Of a DNA stretch of 64,000 nt, positions 46,001 to 54,820 are shown piece after piece. The position numbers and the translations under genes were made by a program. How positions within the stretch are numbered: position 1 is the first letter of the stretch; each line of letters begins with the position of its first letter. Location: assembly GCA_902551455.1 (NCBI GenBank), contig CACDDC010000002.1, positions 1 to 64,000 of the forward strand. Direction: 5' to 3'. The notes beneath the pieces are model-generated. The model searched no databases. It was not told where the DNA came from and was given only the letters and a program-made list of their open reading frames with translations. This stretch comes from an uncultured Pelagibacteraceae bacterium. Its GTDB lineage: Bacteria > Pseudomonadota > Alphaproteobacteria > Pelagibacterales > Pelagibacteraceae.

Positions 46001-46525
46001 ATGTCAGAAAAATTAATTGTTAGCTGGGAAGAGTACAACGAGACAGTAGAGAAATTAGCAATTCAAATAGAGGAAAGTAATTATAAACCCACAATACTAA
46101 TTGGTATAATGCGAGGTGCAGCTCCTATGATTGATGTTTTAAGCAGGATTTTTAAATTAAAATGTGCTTATTTAGCGGTTGAGTCTTATAGCGGTAAAGG
46201 AATTGAAGATGAACAAGGTGATATTGTTTTTTCAAGGGAAATGAGTTGTATTGCACCAAATATGGGAGGTAGAATTTTGCTTTGTGATGATTTGTCTGAC
46301 ACTGGAATTACTTTTAATAAAAGCATAGATTGGCTAAAAAAATATGAACCTATTAAAAATAAAATAGAAGATATAAAAACAGCTACCTTATGGAAGAAAA
46401 AAAAATCAACATTTGATCCTGATTATTGTGCTGTAAATTTACCAGATAATCCATGGATTGTTCAACCATTTGAAATTTACGAAGAAATAAGAATAGAAGA
46501 TATTATTAAGAAACACCGTAAATAA
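46001..46525 (+). CDS. Xanthine/guanine phosphoribosyltransferase
   Basis: Purine salvage enzyme of the type I PRTase fold, 174 residues. The PRPP-binding motif ILLCDDLSDTGITF and the early loop LIGIMRGAAPMIDVLSRIF are diagnostic, and NPWIVQPFEIYEE ends the domain. It would convert imported xanthine, guanine or hypoxanthine to nucleotides, the alternative fate to the oxidation pathway encoded before it. It follows puuD after 14 bases and ends just before a hairpin terminator. Confidence 0.85.
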   Translation: MSEKLIVSWEEYNETVEKLAIQIEESNYKPTILIGIMRGAAPMIDVLSRIFKLKCAYLAVESYSGKGIEDEQGDIVFSREMSCIAPNMGGRILLCDDLSDTGITFNKSIDWLKKYEPIKNKIEDIKTATLWKKKKSTFDPDYCAVNLPDNPWIVQPFEIYEEIRIEDIIKKHRK

Positions 46526-46531
46526 AAAAAA

Positions 46532-46551
46532 GGGCGATCCTAAGACCGCCC
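46532..46551. terminator. Intrinsic terminator between converging purine genes
   Basis: GGGCG and CGCCC arms flank an interior with a further partial pairing. On the minus strand the hairpin is followed by a run of eight T, so it is a strong terminator for the AzgA-like permease gene. The plus-strand side is only weakly T-rich. It lies seven bases after the phosphoribosyltransferase stop. Confidence 0.8.
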
Positions 46552-46575
46552 AATTTAATAATATTACTAGTAAAT

Positions 46576-47865
46576 TTATGCTACTGCAAAACTAATTACA
46601 CTTAGCACAGCTATAACCCATATAGCAGGGCTAGTAGAGTCAAATTTTCCAGTGCAGATTTTAACTGCTGCATAAGAAACAAATGCTAAAGCTATTCCAT
46701 TAGATATAGAATATGTAAATGGCATAGCGATCATAGCAAGTACTGCTGGTCCTGACTCAGCTATATCATCCCATTCGATATCTGTAATATTTCTTACAAA
46801 TAGTGTTGCAATGTAAATTAATGCAGCACCATCTATTTCTTTTGGTAAAGATGTAGCAAGTGGACTAAAGAATAAACAAGCTAAGAATAAAACACCTATT
46901 ACAAGTGAAGTCATTCCTGTTCTTCCTCCAGCTTTTACACCAGCAGCACTTTCCACGTATGTTGTAACTGTAGAAGTACCTAGCATAGATCCTACAACAG
47001 TAGATGCACTATCAGACAACATTGCTTTATCAATGTCTTTTATTTTACCATCAGGCCCTATTTTGCCTGACACATTAGCAACACTTGTAAGTGTTCCTGC
47101 GGTATCAAAAAAGTCGATAAAAAATAATGTGAAAATTACTGTTACCATTGATGCACTTAGCGCAGCACCTAAATCAAAAGTCATTAAGTGTGTCATTGGT
47201 GGTGGAGCAGACATAACCCCATTAAATTGGCCTAAGCCTGTAACCCAAGCAATTGCACTAAATACAATTATTCCAATAATAATGTTTCCTTTGATTTTCA
47301 TTTTTTCCATTACTATCATTGAAATAAAAGCTCCTGCTCCTAATAAAAGAAGAGGATTAGAAACATCACCTAGCTGAACAAGTGTCACCGGATTATCTGC
47401 AGTAAGTCCCATAATTTCAAAACCAATAATAGCAAGAAATAGACCGATACCTGCTCCGATACCAAGTTTTAAACTTTTTGGAATCGAATTGATCAGCCAA
47501 GCTCTAATTGGCGTTAATGAAATAACTAAGAAGAGAACACCTGCAACTAATACAGCACCTAGTGCTTCAGCTGGGGTATATTTCATTCCTAAACAAACTC
47601 CATAAGCGATAAAGGCATTAATACCCATACCAGGAGCAAGTCCAACGGGCCAAGTTTTAGCGTAAAATGCAGCAATAAAACATGCTAATGCTGTAGCAAG
47701 AGCTGTCGCTGTAAAAACACCACCAAAATCAAATCCGCCGTCGGCAAGTATGACAGGATTTAAGAACATAATATAAGCCATTGTCAGGAAGGTCGACACC
47801 CCTGCAATTACTTCTGTTCTAAAATCTGTCTTATGTTTTTTATAGTCAAAGTATTTATCTAACAT
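46576..47865 (-). CDS. NCS2 purine permease (AzgA-like)
   Basis: Imports adenine, guanine or hypoxanthine. It has about 429 residues and 12-14 helices. GVSTFLTMAYIMFLNPVIL, AKTWPVGLAPGMGINAFIAYGVC and FFIDFFDTAGTLTSV are AzgA-subfamily signatures. I set the start at ATG 47865 (MLDKYFDYKKHKTDF) because GGAGGT lies four bases upstream and the protein then begins as the family does. An in-frame start at 48012 would add 49 atypical residues. The gene faces the phosphoribosyltransferase, which fits uptake followed by salvage or oxidation. Confidence 0.9.
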   Translation of the reverse strand: MLDKYFDYKKHKTDFRTEVIAGVSTFLTMAYIMFLNPVILADGGFDFGGVFTATALATALACFIAAFYAKTWPVGLAPGMGINAFIAYGVCLGMKYTPAEALGAVLVAGVLFLVISLTPIRAWLINSIPKSLKLGIGAGIGLFLAIIGFEIMGLTADNPVTLVQLGDVSNPLLLLGAGAFISMIVMEKMKIKGNIIIGIIVFSAIAWVTGLGQFNGVMSAPPPMTHLMTFDLGAALSASMVTVIFTLFFIDFFDTAGTLTSVANVSGKIGPDGKIKDIDKAMLSDSASTVVGSMLGTSTVTTYVESAAGVKAGGRTGMTSLVIGVLFLACLFFSPLATSLPKEIDGAALIYIATLFVRNITDIEWDDIAESGPAVLAMIAMPFTYSISNGIALAFVSYAAVKICTGKFDSTSPAIWVIAVLSVISFAVA

Positions 47866-48011
47866 TAGACCTCCAAATTGAGACGACTGTAATTGATTCG
47901 AAACAAAATATCCTACGCAAAATATGAATAAGGGCCCAAATGTTAATAAAATAATTTTTTTTACAACTTTAAAGTTAATTTTTTCTAACAAATTGATGAT
48001 AGAATCAGTCA

Positions 48012-48314
48012 ATGAAATTAAGATTCTTATTAATTATTATTTCAAGTTTATTGATATTATCAAGTTGTGAAACAATTAAAAAAAAATCTGATTCTGTTGC
48101 AAAAAAAGAAAACGATAAATTTGGTAAATTCATAGGCGATCATATTGAAGAATTAAAAATTGAACTTGGAAATTCAACAGAAGATTATCTTAATGAAAAA
48201 GGCAATAAAATTTTTGTTTATAAAAGCAAAAAATACGGAATAACTTGTGAAAGAAAATTCGAGGTTGATGAAAAACTAATTATTATTGGTTTTTCCTCGA
48301 GCGGATGTATTTAA
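48012..48314 (+). CDS. Small lipoprotein of unknown function
   Basis: A 100-residue protein with a typical lipoprotein signal: a hydrophobic stretch ending in LILSSC, with Cys19 as the likely lipidated residue. The mature part is charged. It includes KFGKFIGDHIEELKIELGNSTEDYLNE, which looks like the N-terminal half of a small beta domain, and ends CERKFEVDEKLIIIGFSSSGC. Two further cysteines could form a disulfide. I do not recognise the family. It lies between two purine permease genes, but nothing in it points to nucleobase binding. Confidence 0.7.
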   Translation: MKLRFLLIIISSLLILSSCETIKKKSDSVAKKENDKFGKFIGDHIEELKIELGNSTEDYLNEKGNKIFVYKSKKYGITCERKFEVDEKLIIIGFSSSGCI

Positions 48315-48383
48315 ATTTAAAAATAGTTAATTTATTCCTTATTTTCTAAATAAATTCTTATATCAATAGCTATGTATTTAAAA

Positions 48384-48404
48384 TAATATAACAACATTAT
48401 ATTA
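48384..48404. repeat. Inverted repeat just before the NCS2 permease RBS
   Basis: A perfect 8-base inverted repeat, TAATATAA and TTATATTA, with a 5-base CAACA loop, directly followed by the strong ribosome site AAGGAAGGAG at 48404-48413. It could be a protein operator or an RNA hairpin next to the ribosome site. No known purine riboswitch pattern is visible here. Confidence 0.5.
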
Positions 48405-48418
48405 AGGAAGGAGAATAT

Positions 48419-49735
48419 ATGGCTACAAAAAGAACATTAAGTTCAGGAGCCACTAACAAGAAACTGCCACTCAATCAATCTATACCTTTAGGTATTCAAC
48501 ATGTTTTTGCAATGTTTGCGGGCAACATCACTGTTCCATTGATTGTCGCTGGTGTTTTTGGAGTGACAACTGAAGAAAAAATATTTTTAATTCAAATGGC
48601 CTTGTTTGCCGCTGGTGTAGCAACAATTATACAAACTGTAGGATATAAAAATATTGGTTCAAGGCTTCCGATTATTCAAGGAACAAGTTTTGCTTTTATT
48701 CCTATAATGTTGCCCTTTAAGGCTTTTGGTTTGGGAGCAATTTTTACAGCCGCATTTATAGGAGGAATTTTTCAAATATGGATTGGTAAAATGTTAAAAC
48801 CAATTCGTCACATGTTTCCTCCATTAGTAACAGGAATAGTTGTGTTAATGATTGGAATCAGTCTGCTTAAAGTTGGTTTTAAGTATGCTGGAGGCGGGGT
48901 CTGGTTAATGAATAATAAACCAGAAATCTTTGCAAATTGGGAACATTTAACTATTGCTGGTACAGTTTTAATAGTTGCGCTTTTAACAAACTTAAAAGGA
49001 AAAGGAATGGTATCCGCAGCTTCTATACTTATTGGAATAATAGCAGGATTTGTTGTCGCTGCATTGTTAGGACAAGTTAGATGGGGAAAAATAGAAGCAG
49101 CTGAATGGTTTGCATTTCCAATGCCATTACAATATGGAATAGATTTTGTTTGGGGTGCAGTAATATTGATGTTGTTCATGTCTATAGTAACAACAATTGA
49201 AACTATTGGAGATATTAGTGCTACAACAATGGGCGGAGCTAACAGAGAAGCTACTGATAAAGAACTTTCTGGCGGTATAATGGCTGATGGAGTTGGAACA
49301 GCTTTTGCATCAATATTTAATGCAATGCCAAATACTTCTTATTCACAAAATGCAGGACTTGTTGCTTTCACCGGAGTAATCAGCAGGCATGTAGGAACTG
49401 TTGCTGGCGTTATTTTAATATTATTAGGATTATTTCCAAAACTTGGAGGAATTATTGCCGCAATGCCAGATTCTGTAATTGGTGGAGCAGCTATTATAAT
49501 GTTTGGATTAATTGCTGGAGCAGGAATAAAACTTATTTCAAAATCAGAAATGAACCAAAGAAATATTTTAATATTAGCTTTATCATTATCTTTTGGAATT
49601 GGTTTATACGCTTTTCCTGAATTTGTTGCTCATATTCCAGATTTTGGGATTAAATTAAAACTGCTTTTAACAACAGGATTAATACCTGCTGGATTACTAG
49701 CATTTATTTTAAACGCAACACTACCAAAAAAATAA
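48419..49735 (+). CDS. NCS2 xanthine/urate/uracil permease
   Basis: Nucleobase symporter of the NAT branch, 438 residues, about 14 helices. IPLGIQHVFAMFAGNITVPLIVAG is the family start. The signature QNAGLVAFTGVISRHVG matches the NAT motif Q-N-x-G-x4-T-G, and IETIGDISATTMGGANREAT precedes it. The Gln of the motif is common in xanthine and urate carriers, while uracil carriers often have Glu, so xanthine or urate is favoured by motif and context. A very strong ribosome site (AAGGAAGGAG) suggests high translation. Confidence 0.88.
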   Translation: MATKRTLSSGATNKKLPLNQSIPLGIQHVFAMFAGNITVPLIVAGVFGVTTEEKIFLIQMALFAAGVATIIQTVGYKNIGSRLPIIQGTSFAFIPIMLPFKAFGLGAIFTAAFIGGIFQIWIGKMLKPIRHMFPPLVTGIVVLMIGISLLKVGFKYAGGGVWLMNNKPEIFANWEHLTIAGTVLIVALLTNLKGKGMVSAASILIGIIAGFVVAALLGQVRWGKIEAAEWFAFPMPLQYGIDFVWGAVILMLFMSIVTTIETIGDISATTMGGANREATDKELSGGIMADGVGTAFASIFNAMPNTSYSQNAGLVAFTGVISRHVGTVAGVILILLGLFPKLGGIIAAMPDSVIGGAAIIMFGLIAGAGIKLISKSEMNQRNILILALSLSFGIGLYAFPEFVAHIPDFGIKLKLLLTTGLIPAGLLAFILNATLPKK

Positions 49736-49747
49736 TTAAATTAATAC

Positions 49748-49770
49748 TTGTGGGGACTTAGTCCCCACAA
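49748..49770. terminator. Hairpin terminator between permease and hsp20
   Basis: A perfect 10-base stem, TTGTGGGGAC and GTCCCCACAA, with a TTA loop. It is the most GC-rich hairpin in the window. The flanks are A/T-rich but lack a long T run, so it is best seen as a bidirectional terminator for the two converging genes. A second weaker inverted repeat at 49769-49789 overlaps the hsp20 stop. Confidence 0.75.
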
Positions 49771-49783
49771 ATAAGGTTTAAAC

Positions 49784-50230
49784 TTATTTAATATCTATAA
49801 GTTTTTTCTTTTTATATTCTGGTACAATTCTTTCACAAGCTATCGTTAAAAGACCATCCTTCAATTCTGCACCACCTACTTTCACATCATCTGCAATTGT
49901 AAACGATCTTGCGAATTGTCTTTGAGAAATACCTTTATGAATAATTTCACCATCATCATTTTTATTTTCAGACTTATTAACTTGTTTTGTTCTTACAGTT
50001 AATAAATTGTCTTCAAACTCTACCTCGACATCTTTTTTGTTAAAGCCAGCTAGAGCAACTTCAATTGAGTAATTGTCCTTACCAGTTTTTCTTATGTTGT
50101 ATGGTGGATAATTTGACTGCATAGCCAAACTCCCATTTCCCAGCATATTTTCAAATTGGTCAAACATATCATCAAAACCAATTGAAAAAGGTCTTAGTGA
50201 GTTAAATATAGATAGATCCTTACTTGTCAT
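49784..50230 (-). CDS. Small heat shock protein (Hsp20/IbpA)
   Basis: ATP-independent holdase chaperone of 148 residues. The N-terminus STKDLSIF-like lead (SKDLSIFNSLRPFSIGFDDMFDQFENML) matches IbpA proteins. The alpha-crystallin domain follows (YNIRKTGKDNYSIEVALAGF through FEDNLLTVRT, ending ELKDGLLTIACER). The start is ATG 50230, preceded by the perfect Shine-Dalgarno AAAGGAGG, not the upstream in-frame 50278. An RpoH-like promoter lies about 60 bases upstream. Confidence 0.94.
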   Translation of the reverse strand: MTSKDLSIFNSLRPFSIGFDDMFDQFENMLGNGSLAMQSNYPPYNIRKTGKDNYSIEVALAGFNKKDVEVEFEDNLLTVRTKQVNKSENKNDDGEIIHKGISQRQFARSFTIADDVKVGGAELKDGLLTIACERIVPEYKKKKLIDIK

Positions 50231-50290
50231 TCTATCCTCCTTTGTTAGCAAGGTTATTTTGTAAGCCCCATTAGGCAACTTACATTTAGT

Positions 50291-50318
50291 ATATGGTTAC
50301 TATTTCTTTTTTTTCAAG
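50291..50318 (-). promoter_or_regulatory. RpoH (sigma-32)-like promoter for hsp20
   Basis: On the minus strand CTTGAAA (50312-50318) is followed after 15 bases by CCATAT (50291-50296). This resembles the heat-shock sigma consensus CTTGAAA then CCCCATnT and also the alphaproteobacterial form CTTG with a 17-18 base spacer to CYTAT. The position, 60 bases before a small heat shock gene, fits. Confidence 0.6.
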
Positions 50319-50324
50319 ATTAAG

Positions 50325-52403
50325 CTATTTGATTTTATTTGTAATTTTTAAAGCAAACGCATAATCAAAAGCTATTTCCTCTATCGCACCATCTCGACCA
50401 GATTTTCCACCATGACCAGCATTCATTTCAGTTTTTAGTAAAAGAAGATTGTTATCTGTTTTAAAATCTCTTAACTTTGCAGTAAATTTTGCAGGCTCAT
50501 CAAATAAAACTCTATTATCGCTTAAACTAGTTGTAATTAAAATATTGGGATAATCCATTTTTTTTATATTATTATACGGAGCATAAGAATAAATATAATT
50601 AAAATGCTCTTTGTTTTCTTTTGCATTTCCAAATTCATCAAATTCTCCTACTGTTAAAGGTAATGAATGATCAAGGTTTGTAGTTAAAGAATCTACAAAT
50701 GGAACTGCCATTATAATTCCTAAAAATAAATCGGGAGCTTGGTTAACTACAGCACCCATTAGCAAACCTCCTGCAGATCCACCCATTCCAATAATTTTTT
50801 TTTTAGATGTATATTTTTTATTAATTAAGTAGTTAGCTACATATATATAATCTTCAAAAGTATTTTTTTTATTTAATAACTTGCCTTCTTTCCACCATTT
50901 CATCCCTCTTTCTAATCCACCCCTTATATGTGCTGTTACCCAAATTATATCTCTATTAATTAAACTCAATCTTGTTGAGGAAAATGATGGTGACATTGAA
51001 CTTCCATATGATCCATATCCATATAACAAAAGATTTGATGATCCATCTAATTTAGTATTTTTATGTCTAGTAATAGTAATTGGGACCATTCTTCCATCAT
51101 GTGAAGGACACTCTAATCTTTCGACTATATAGTTATTTGAGTCATGGCCAGATGGTATAACTTGTTCTTTAACTAGTTTTTTTTCTTTTGTCTTTAAATT
51201 ATAAAGGTATGTTCTCCCAGGAGTTTTTGGTGATGAATAAGATAAATAAATTAAATCAGTATTTTTATCTTTTTGAATTAATGAAACACTAGGAACAATG
51301 ACTTTCTCATCTGCAAAAAACAATTCTTCTTCTTTTTTTGTTTTTAAATTTCGTACAAATAACTTTCCGAGAGCATCTGATGTTTCTGCTCTTATCACCC
51401 AATTATTTAAAAAAACTAATCCACCGATTAACACTTCATTTTTCGGTTGTATGTATGTTTCCCATATTTGATCTGATAAGTCCTTACATCTTTCAATTTT
51501 AAAATCTTCAGCATCTTCATTAGTATGATTATAAAAATAACCGTCCCAAGAGTTTACAGAATATATTATACCTTTTTTTCTTTTCTTAATTAGTTTTGGT
51601 GTTGGGTATTTTTCGTCTACACTAAAATAATATTGTTCAGAAGTATTATGGTCAGAAGTAACAATAAAAAAATATTTTTCATCTGAACTTAAACCTATTC
51701 CTACAGTAAAACCTTCATTTTCTTCCTCAAAAATTAATTCATCATTTTTAGTTGAACTTCCAATTTTATGTCTGAATATTTTTCTTGGTCTGTGAAACTT
51801 ATCTAATTTAGAATAAAAAATATATTTATCATCCAAACTAAAATCTATACTTCCGCTAGTTTCTTCAATTTTTTCAGTAACTAATTTGTTTGATGAAATA
51901 TCTCTTATGTAGATAGTATAGTATTCAGAACCCTTTAAATCTAAAGAATAACCTAAAAAGTTATCATTAAAACTAACCTCTAAATCTCCAACCCCAAAAT
52001 ATTCTGTACCTACTTTTTTTTTTTCTTTATCTCCATTCCATATTTCTTCAGGTTCACTCAAACCAATTTTTTTTCTTAGTTTGATGGAGTAATTTCCTTC
52101 CACAGTTGTTTTTGTCCAATATTCATATTTTATATCTTTGTAAGGAAGTGATTCGTCATCTAGTTTTATTCTTTTTTTAATTTCATTAAACAATTTTTTT
52201 TGAATTTCTTTTGTATCTTTTAAATTATATTCTGTATAAGCATTTTCTTCTTCTAGATATTTTTTCACCTCAGGCTTAAGTTTTGAACTATCTTTTAAAA
52301 CTTCGAGTATATTTGATTGATGTATCCAGCTATAGTTATCCTCCCAAGTCACATTGTGACAAGTTTTTAGTTCAGGTTTTTTTAATAATTGTGGTATTTT
52401 CAT
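50325..52403 (-). CDS. ptrB: Oligopeptidase B (prolyl oligopeptidase family)
   Basis: Serine peptidase of family S9A, 692 residues, which cuts oligopeptides after basic residues. The N-terminal beta-propeller (about 70-400) ends before LLLYGYGSYGSSMSPSFS. The catalytic Ser is in IGMGGSAGGLLMGAV near residue 540, the Asp region follows LITTSLSDNRVLF, and the His is in NAGHGGKSGR. Most OpB enzymes have GRSAGG; here it is GGSAGG, still with the serine. No signal peptide is present, so it is probably cytoplasmic, serving peptide turnover. Confidence 0.9.
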   Translation of the reverse strand: MKIPQLLKKPELKTCHNVTWEDNYSWIHQSNILEVLKDSSKLKPEVKKYLEEENAYTEYNLKDTKEIQKKLFNEIKKRIKLDDESLPYKDIKYEYWTKTTVEGNYSIKLRKKIGLSEPEEIWNGDKEKKKVGTEYFGVGDLEVSFNDNFLGYSLDLKGSEYYTIYIRDISSNKLVTEKIEETSGSIDFSLDDKYIFYSKLDKFHRPRKIFRHKIGSSTKNDELIFEEENEGFTVGIGLSSDEKYFFIVTSDHNTSEQYYFSVDEKYPTPKLIKKRKKGIIYSVNSWDGYFYNHTNEDAEDFKIERCKDLSDQIWETYIQPKNEVLIGGLVFLNNWVIRAETSDALGKLFVRNLKTKKEEELFFADEKVIVPSVSLIQKDKNTDLIYLSYSSPKTPGRTYLYNLKTKEKKLVKEQVIPSGHDSNNYIVERLECPSHDGRMVPITITRHKNTKLDGSSNLLLYGYGSYGSSMSPSFSSTRLSLINRDIIWVTAHIRGGLERGMKWWKEGKLLNKKNTFEDYIYVANYLINKKYTSKKKIIGMGGSAGGLLMGAVVNQAPDLFLGIIMAVPFVDSLTTNLDHSLPLTVGEFDEFGNAKENKEHFNYIYSYAPYNNIKKMDYPNILITTSLSDNRVLFDEPAKFTAKLRDFKTDNNLLLLKTEMNAGHGGKSGRDGAIEEIAFDYAFALKITNKIK

Positions 52404-52421
52404 ATAATTATATTTTAATAC

Positions 52422-52937
52422 ATGAATATTTTTTTCTTATCACTTATTATTTTTGTCATAGTCTATTTATTACTTAATTGGTTCGTTAGAACGTCAAGTA
52501 AAAAAATTTCGAATTTTATAAGAACGACTACTATTATTTTATCAATAATATTAGCCATAGTAATGATATATGCAGGTAGATTTTTGTTTTCTCTGCCATT
52601 TGTATTGATGGTATTGCCTTTAATTAAAACAAAAGCAGGACTGACTTTACTTCAATTCTTTAGAATATGGAGCCTTTTGAGAATGCTAAAAAATTCTGGT
52701 AGATTTAATTTTAATAATTTCAATCAAAATTTAAATACTCAATCTATTTCATTAGATGAGGCCTACAAAATCTTAAATTTAGATCCAAGTATTAAATATA
52801 AAAAGGAAGAAGTGTTAGATGCTTATAAAAAAATTATGAAAAAAATACATCCTGATGTTAGCCCAGAACTTACTCGATTAGCTGCTATTGTTAATGAAGC
52901 AAAAGATATAATATTAAAAAATAATAATTTAATCTAA
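52422..52937 (+). CDS. Membrane-anchored J-domain protein
   Basis: A 171-residue co-chaperone with two or three membrane helices near the N-terminus (about 2-20 and 33-65) and a cytoplasmic C-terminal J-like domain. SLDEAYKILNLDPS begins the domain and the Hsp70-stimulating HPD motif is at about 142-144 (KKIHPDVSPEL). The layout resembles Tim14/DjlC-type proteins. It starts divergently from ptrB and its end overlaps the GT9 gene by nine bases. A second J-domain membrane protein, DjlA-like, lies at 60.2 kb. Confidence 0.83.
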   Translation: MNIFFLSLIIFVIVYLLLNWFVRTSSKKISNFIRTTTIILSIILAIVMIYAGRFLFSLPFVLMVLPLIKTKAGLTLLQFFRIWSLLRMLKNSGRFNFNNFNQNLNTQSISLDEAYKILNLDPSIKYKKEEVLDAYKKIMKKIHPDVSPELTRLAAIVNEAKDIILKNNNLI

Positions 52938-53888
52938 AATTTCATTAAATTTAGAATAAATTTTTTCAGGATTTATTTTATCTTTTCCAAGAGTTCCATG
53001 TCTAACTTCAGTTTCACCATCAGGAATGATCGGATACATTTTTGGGCTATAACTTCCATAAAGCAAAGGAGTATCAGACATAAGTACTATAGTTGGAATC
53101 TCTAGTGCAGCAGATAGATGACTAAAGCTTGAGTCATTGCAAATTGCAATTTGGCAATTTTTAATTATGGGCATTATTTCATCAATATTTTTTTTATCTA
53201 ATGCGACACATTTTTCTTTTAAATCAGTAGACAAAATTTCATTTAAAATAAATTGTTCTTGTTCGCTACTACCTGTTGCTAGAAAAAATCTGCAATCATA
53301 TTTTTCCAGAGCCATATGCATAAATATAATAAACTTTTCAGCTGGCACTCTTTTAGTTGGTCCTGAACCACCAATACCTAGAATTATGTTTTTTTGATTA
53401 TTATTAATTTTATATTTCATTTTAAAATCTTGGACTAAGGATTTTTCTAACTTTATTAGTGGATTACTTTCTATATCAATATTTAATTCTTTTTGAATAA
53501 ACATTGTTGCAAATTTGATTATATGTTGATTTTTTTTTTTAAACAAAGGATACTGATATATTTTTTTAATTCCAGAAAGTTTACATATTAAATTAAATCT
53601 CAATGAAGAATTAAATATAAAAACTTTATCAAACTTATATTTTTTTAGTTCATTTACTAGACGCAATGAGCCAGCAAATCCATTATGACTACCATTCTCA
53701 TTATCTCGATCTAATATAATAATTTTTTTAATATGCTTATTATTATTTAATAAGATAGAAGCTTTGGTGTTTTCTTTAACTAAAATGCTAATAGGAACAT
53801 TGAACTTTTTAGATATTGCTTCAATAAAAGGAATATAAATCACCATATCCCCGATTCCCATCCGATTTTGTATTACTAATATTTCCAT
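52929..53888 (-). CDS. Glycosyltransferase family 9 (heptosyltransferase-like)
   Basis: GT-B transferase of 319 residues. ILVIQNRMGIGDMVIYIPFIEAIS is the family 9 N-terminus. The C-terminal nucleotide-sugar half has GIGGSGPTKRVPAEKF and NDSSFSHLSAALEIPTIVLM, matching the ADP-heptose:LPS transferase pattern. GT9 proteins act on the lipopolysaccharide core in many Gram-negatives; the sugar is unclear here. It is divergent from the DapA-like gene. No other LPS core genes lie next to it. Confidence 0.85.
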   Translation of the reverse strand: MEILVIQNRMGIGDMVIYIPFIEAISKKFNVPISILVKENTKASILLNNNKHIKKIIILDRDNENGSHNGFAGSLRLVNELKKYKFDKVFIFNSSLRFNLICKLSGIKKIYQYPLFKKKNQHIIKFATMFIQKELNIDIESNPLIKLEKSLVQDFKMKYKINNNQKNIILGIGGSGPTKRVPAEKFIIFMHMALEKYDCRFFLATGSSEQEQFILNEILSTDLKEKCVALDKKNIDEIMPIIKNCQIAICNDSSFSHLSAALEIPTIVLMSDTPLLYGSYSPKMYPIIPDGETEVRHGTLGKDKINPEKIYSKFNEILD

Positions 53889-53935
53889 TTTTTTTAAATC
53901 TTTACTAAATTTTTTTTTTTATATAAGTTTTATTT

Positions 53936-54820
53936 ATGACTGAAATTAAAGGCATTTATGCGGCCTCTCTATCAGTATTAGATGAAAATTTATCGTTAAA
54001 TGTTGATAAAACAATAAATCATGCTGAAAATTTAATAGATAATGGTTGTCACGGAGTTGTATTTTTTGGAAGTACTGGACAATCACAATTGATTTCAGTC
54101 AGTGAAAAAATTCAATTAATAAATAATCTGTCAAAAAACAAATACAAAGATAAGTATATAATAGGCACTGGTCTAAATTCTTTAAGCGAAACAATTAACT
54201 TTATGAAGATTTCTTCCTCTTTAAATTTTAAAGATTTTTTAATAATGCCTCCCGCTTACTATAAGTATGGTGACAAAGAAGTGATAAATTACTATTCTAA
54301 AATAATTGAACAAATAAATGATTGTAGAATAATATTATATAATTTTCAAAAATTAAGTGGTTATAAATTTAGTAAAGATTGTGTAGAAAATTTAGTTAAA
54401 AAATTCCCAAAACAAGTAGTGGGCGTTAAAGATAGCTCGTATAATTTATTTGAAGTTATAAAAATAAAAAATTTTTCTGTTTTAATAGGTTCCGAGGAAA
54501 AGCTTTTAAAAGGACTAGAGCTGGGTTGTGCAGGAATAATAACAGCTACATGCAACGTTACGTCAGGTTTAGCGAGAAAGGTATATGAAGATTTTTATCA
54601 AAAAAAAAATCAAACAATTAATGAAAAATTATGCAAAGTAAGAAAAGTTTTTGAAAATTATAATCTTATTTCAGGTTTACATACTTTTATGTCGCAAAAA
54701 GATAAAATTTATGAAAATGTACTGCCCATACTTAGCTTATTATCAGAAAATGATAAGAAAAAATTATTTGAAGATTTAAATAAATTAGATTTTAATATTA
54801 ATAATTTAAAAATAACTTAA
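53936..54820 (+). CDS. DapA/NAL-family aldolase
   Basis: Class I aldolase of the dihydrodipicolinate synthase/N-acetylneuraminate lyase superfamily, 294 residues. The Schiff-base Lys165 is in VVGVKDSS and Tyr135 in IILYNF. The pyruvate-carboxylate loop reads FGSTGQ, closer to non-DapA members (GSTGE) than to DapA (GTTGE). It is therefore more likely a sugar-acid or related aldolase than the lysine-pathway enzyme, but the substrate is not known. It abuts the cfa gene with no gap. Confidence 0.82.
   Translation: MTEIKGIYAASLSVLDENLSLNVDKTINHAENLIDNGCHGVVFFGSTGQSQLISVSEKIQLINNLSKNKYKDKYIIGTGLNSLSETINFMKISSSLNFKDFLIMPPAYYKYGDKEVINYYSKIIEQINDCRIILYNFQKLSGYKFSKDCVENLVKKFPKQVVGVKDSSYNLFEVIKIKNFSVLIGSEEKLLKGLELGCAGIITATCNVTSGLARKVYEDFYQKKNQTINEKLCKVRKVFENYNLISGLHTFMSQKDKIYENVLPILSLLSENDKKKLFEDLNKLDFNINNLKIT

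Noticed and set aside
47965..47976. 12-base palindrome AACTTTAAAGTT between azgA-like and lipoprotein genes
   Set aside because: It is short and pure in common A/T words, with no link to a promoter; chance occurrence is likely in this composition.
47866..48012. N-terminal extension of the AzgA-like permease to 48012
   Set aside because: The 49 extra residues do not look like the family, and a GGAGGT ribosome site sits directly before ATG 47865.
48315..48418. Guanine/xanthine riboswitch on the NCS2 permease
   Set aside because: The purine aptamer loops (such as GATATGG and CCGTAAA) are absent. Only a simple hairpin is present.
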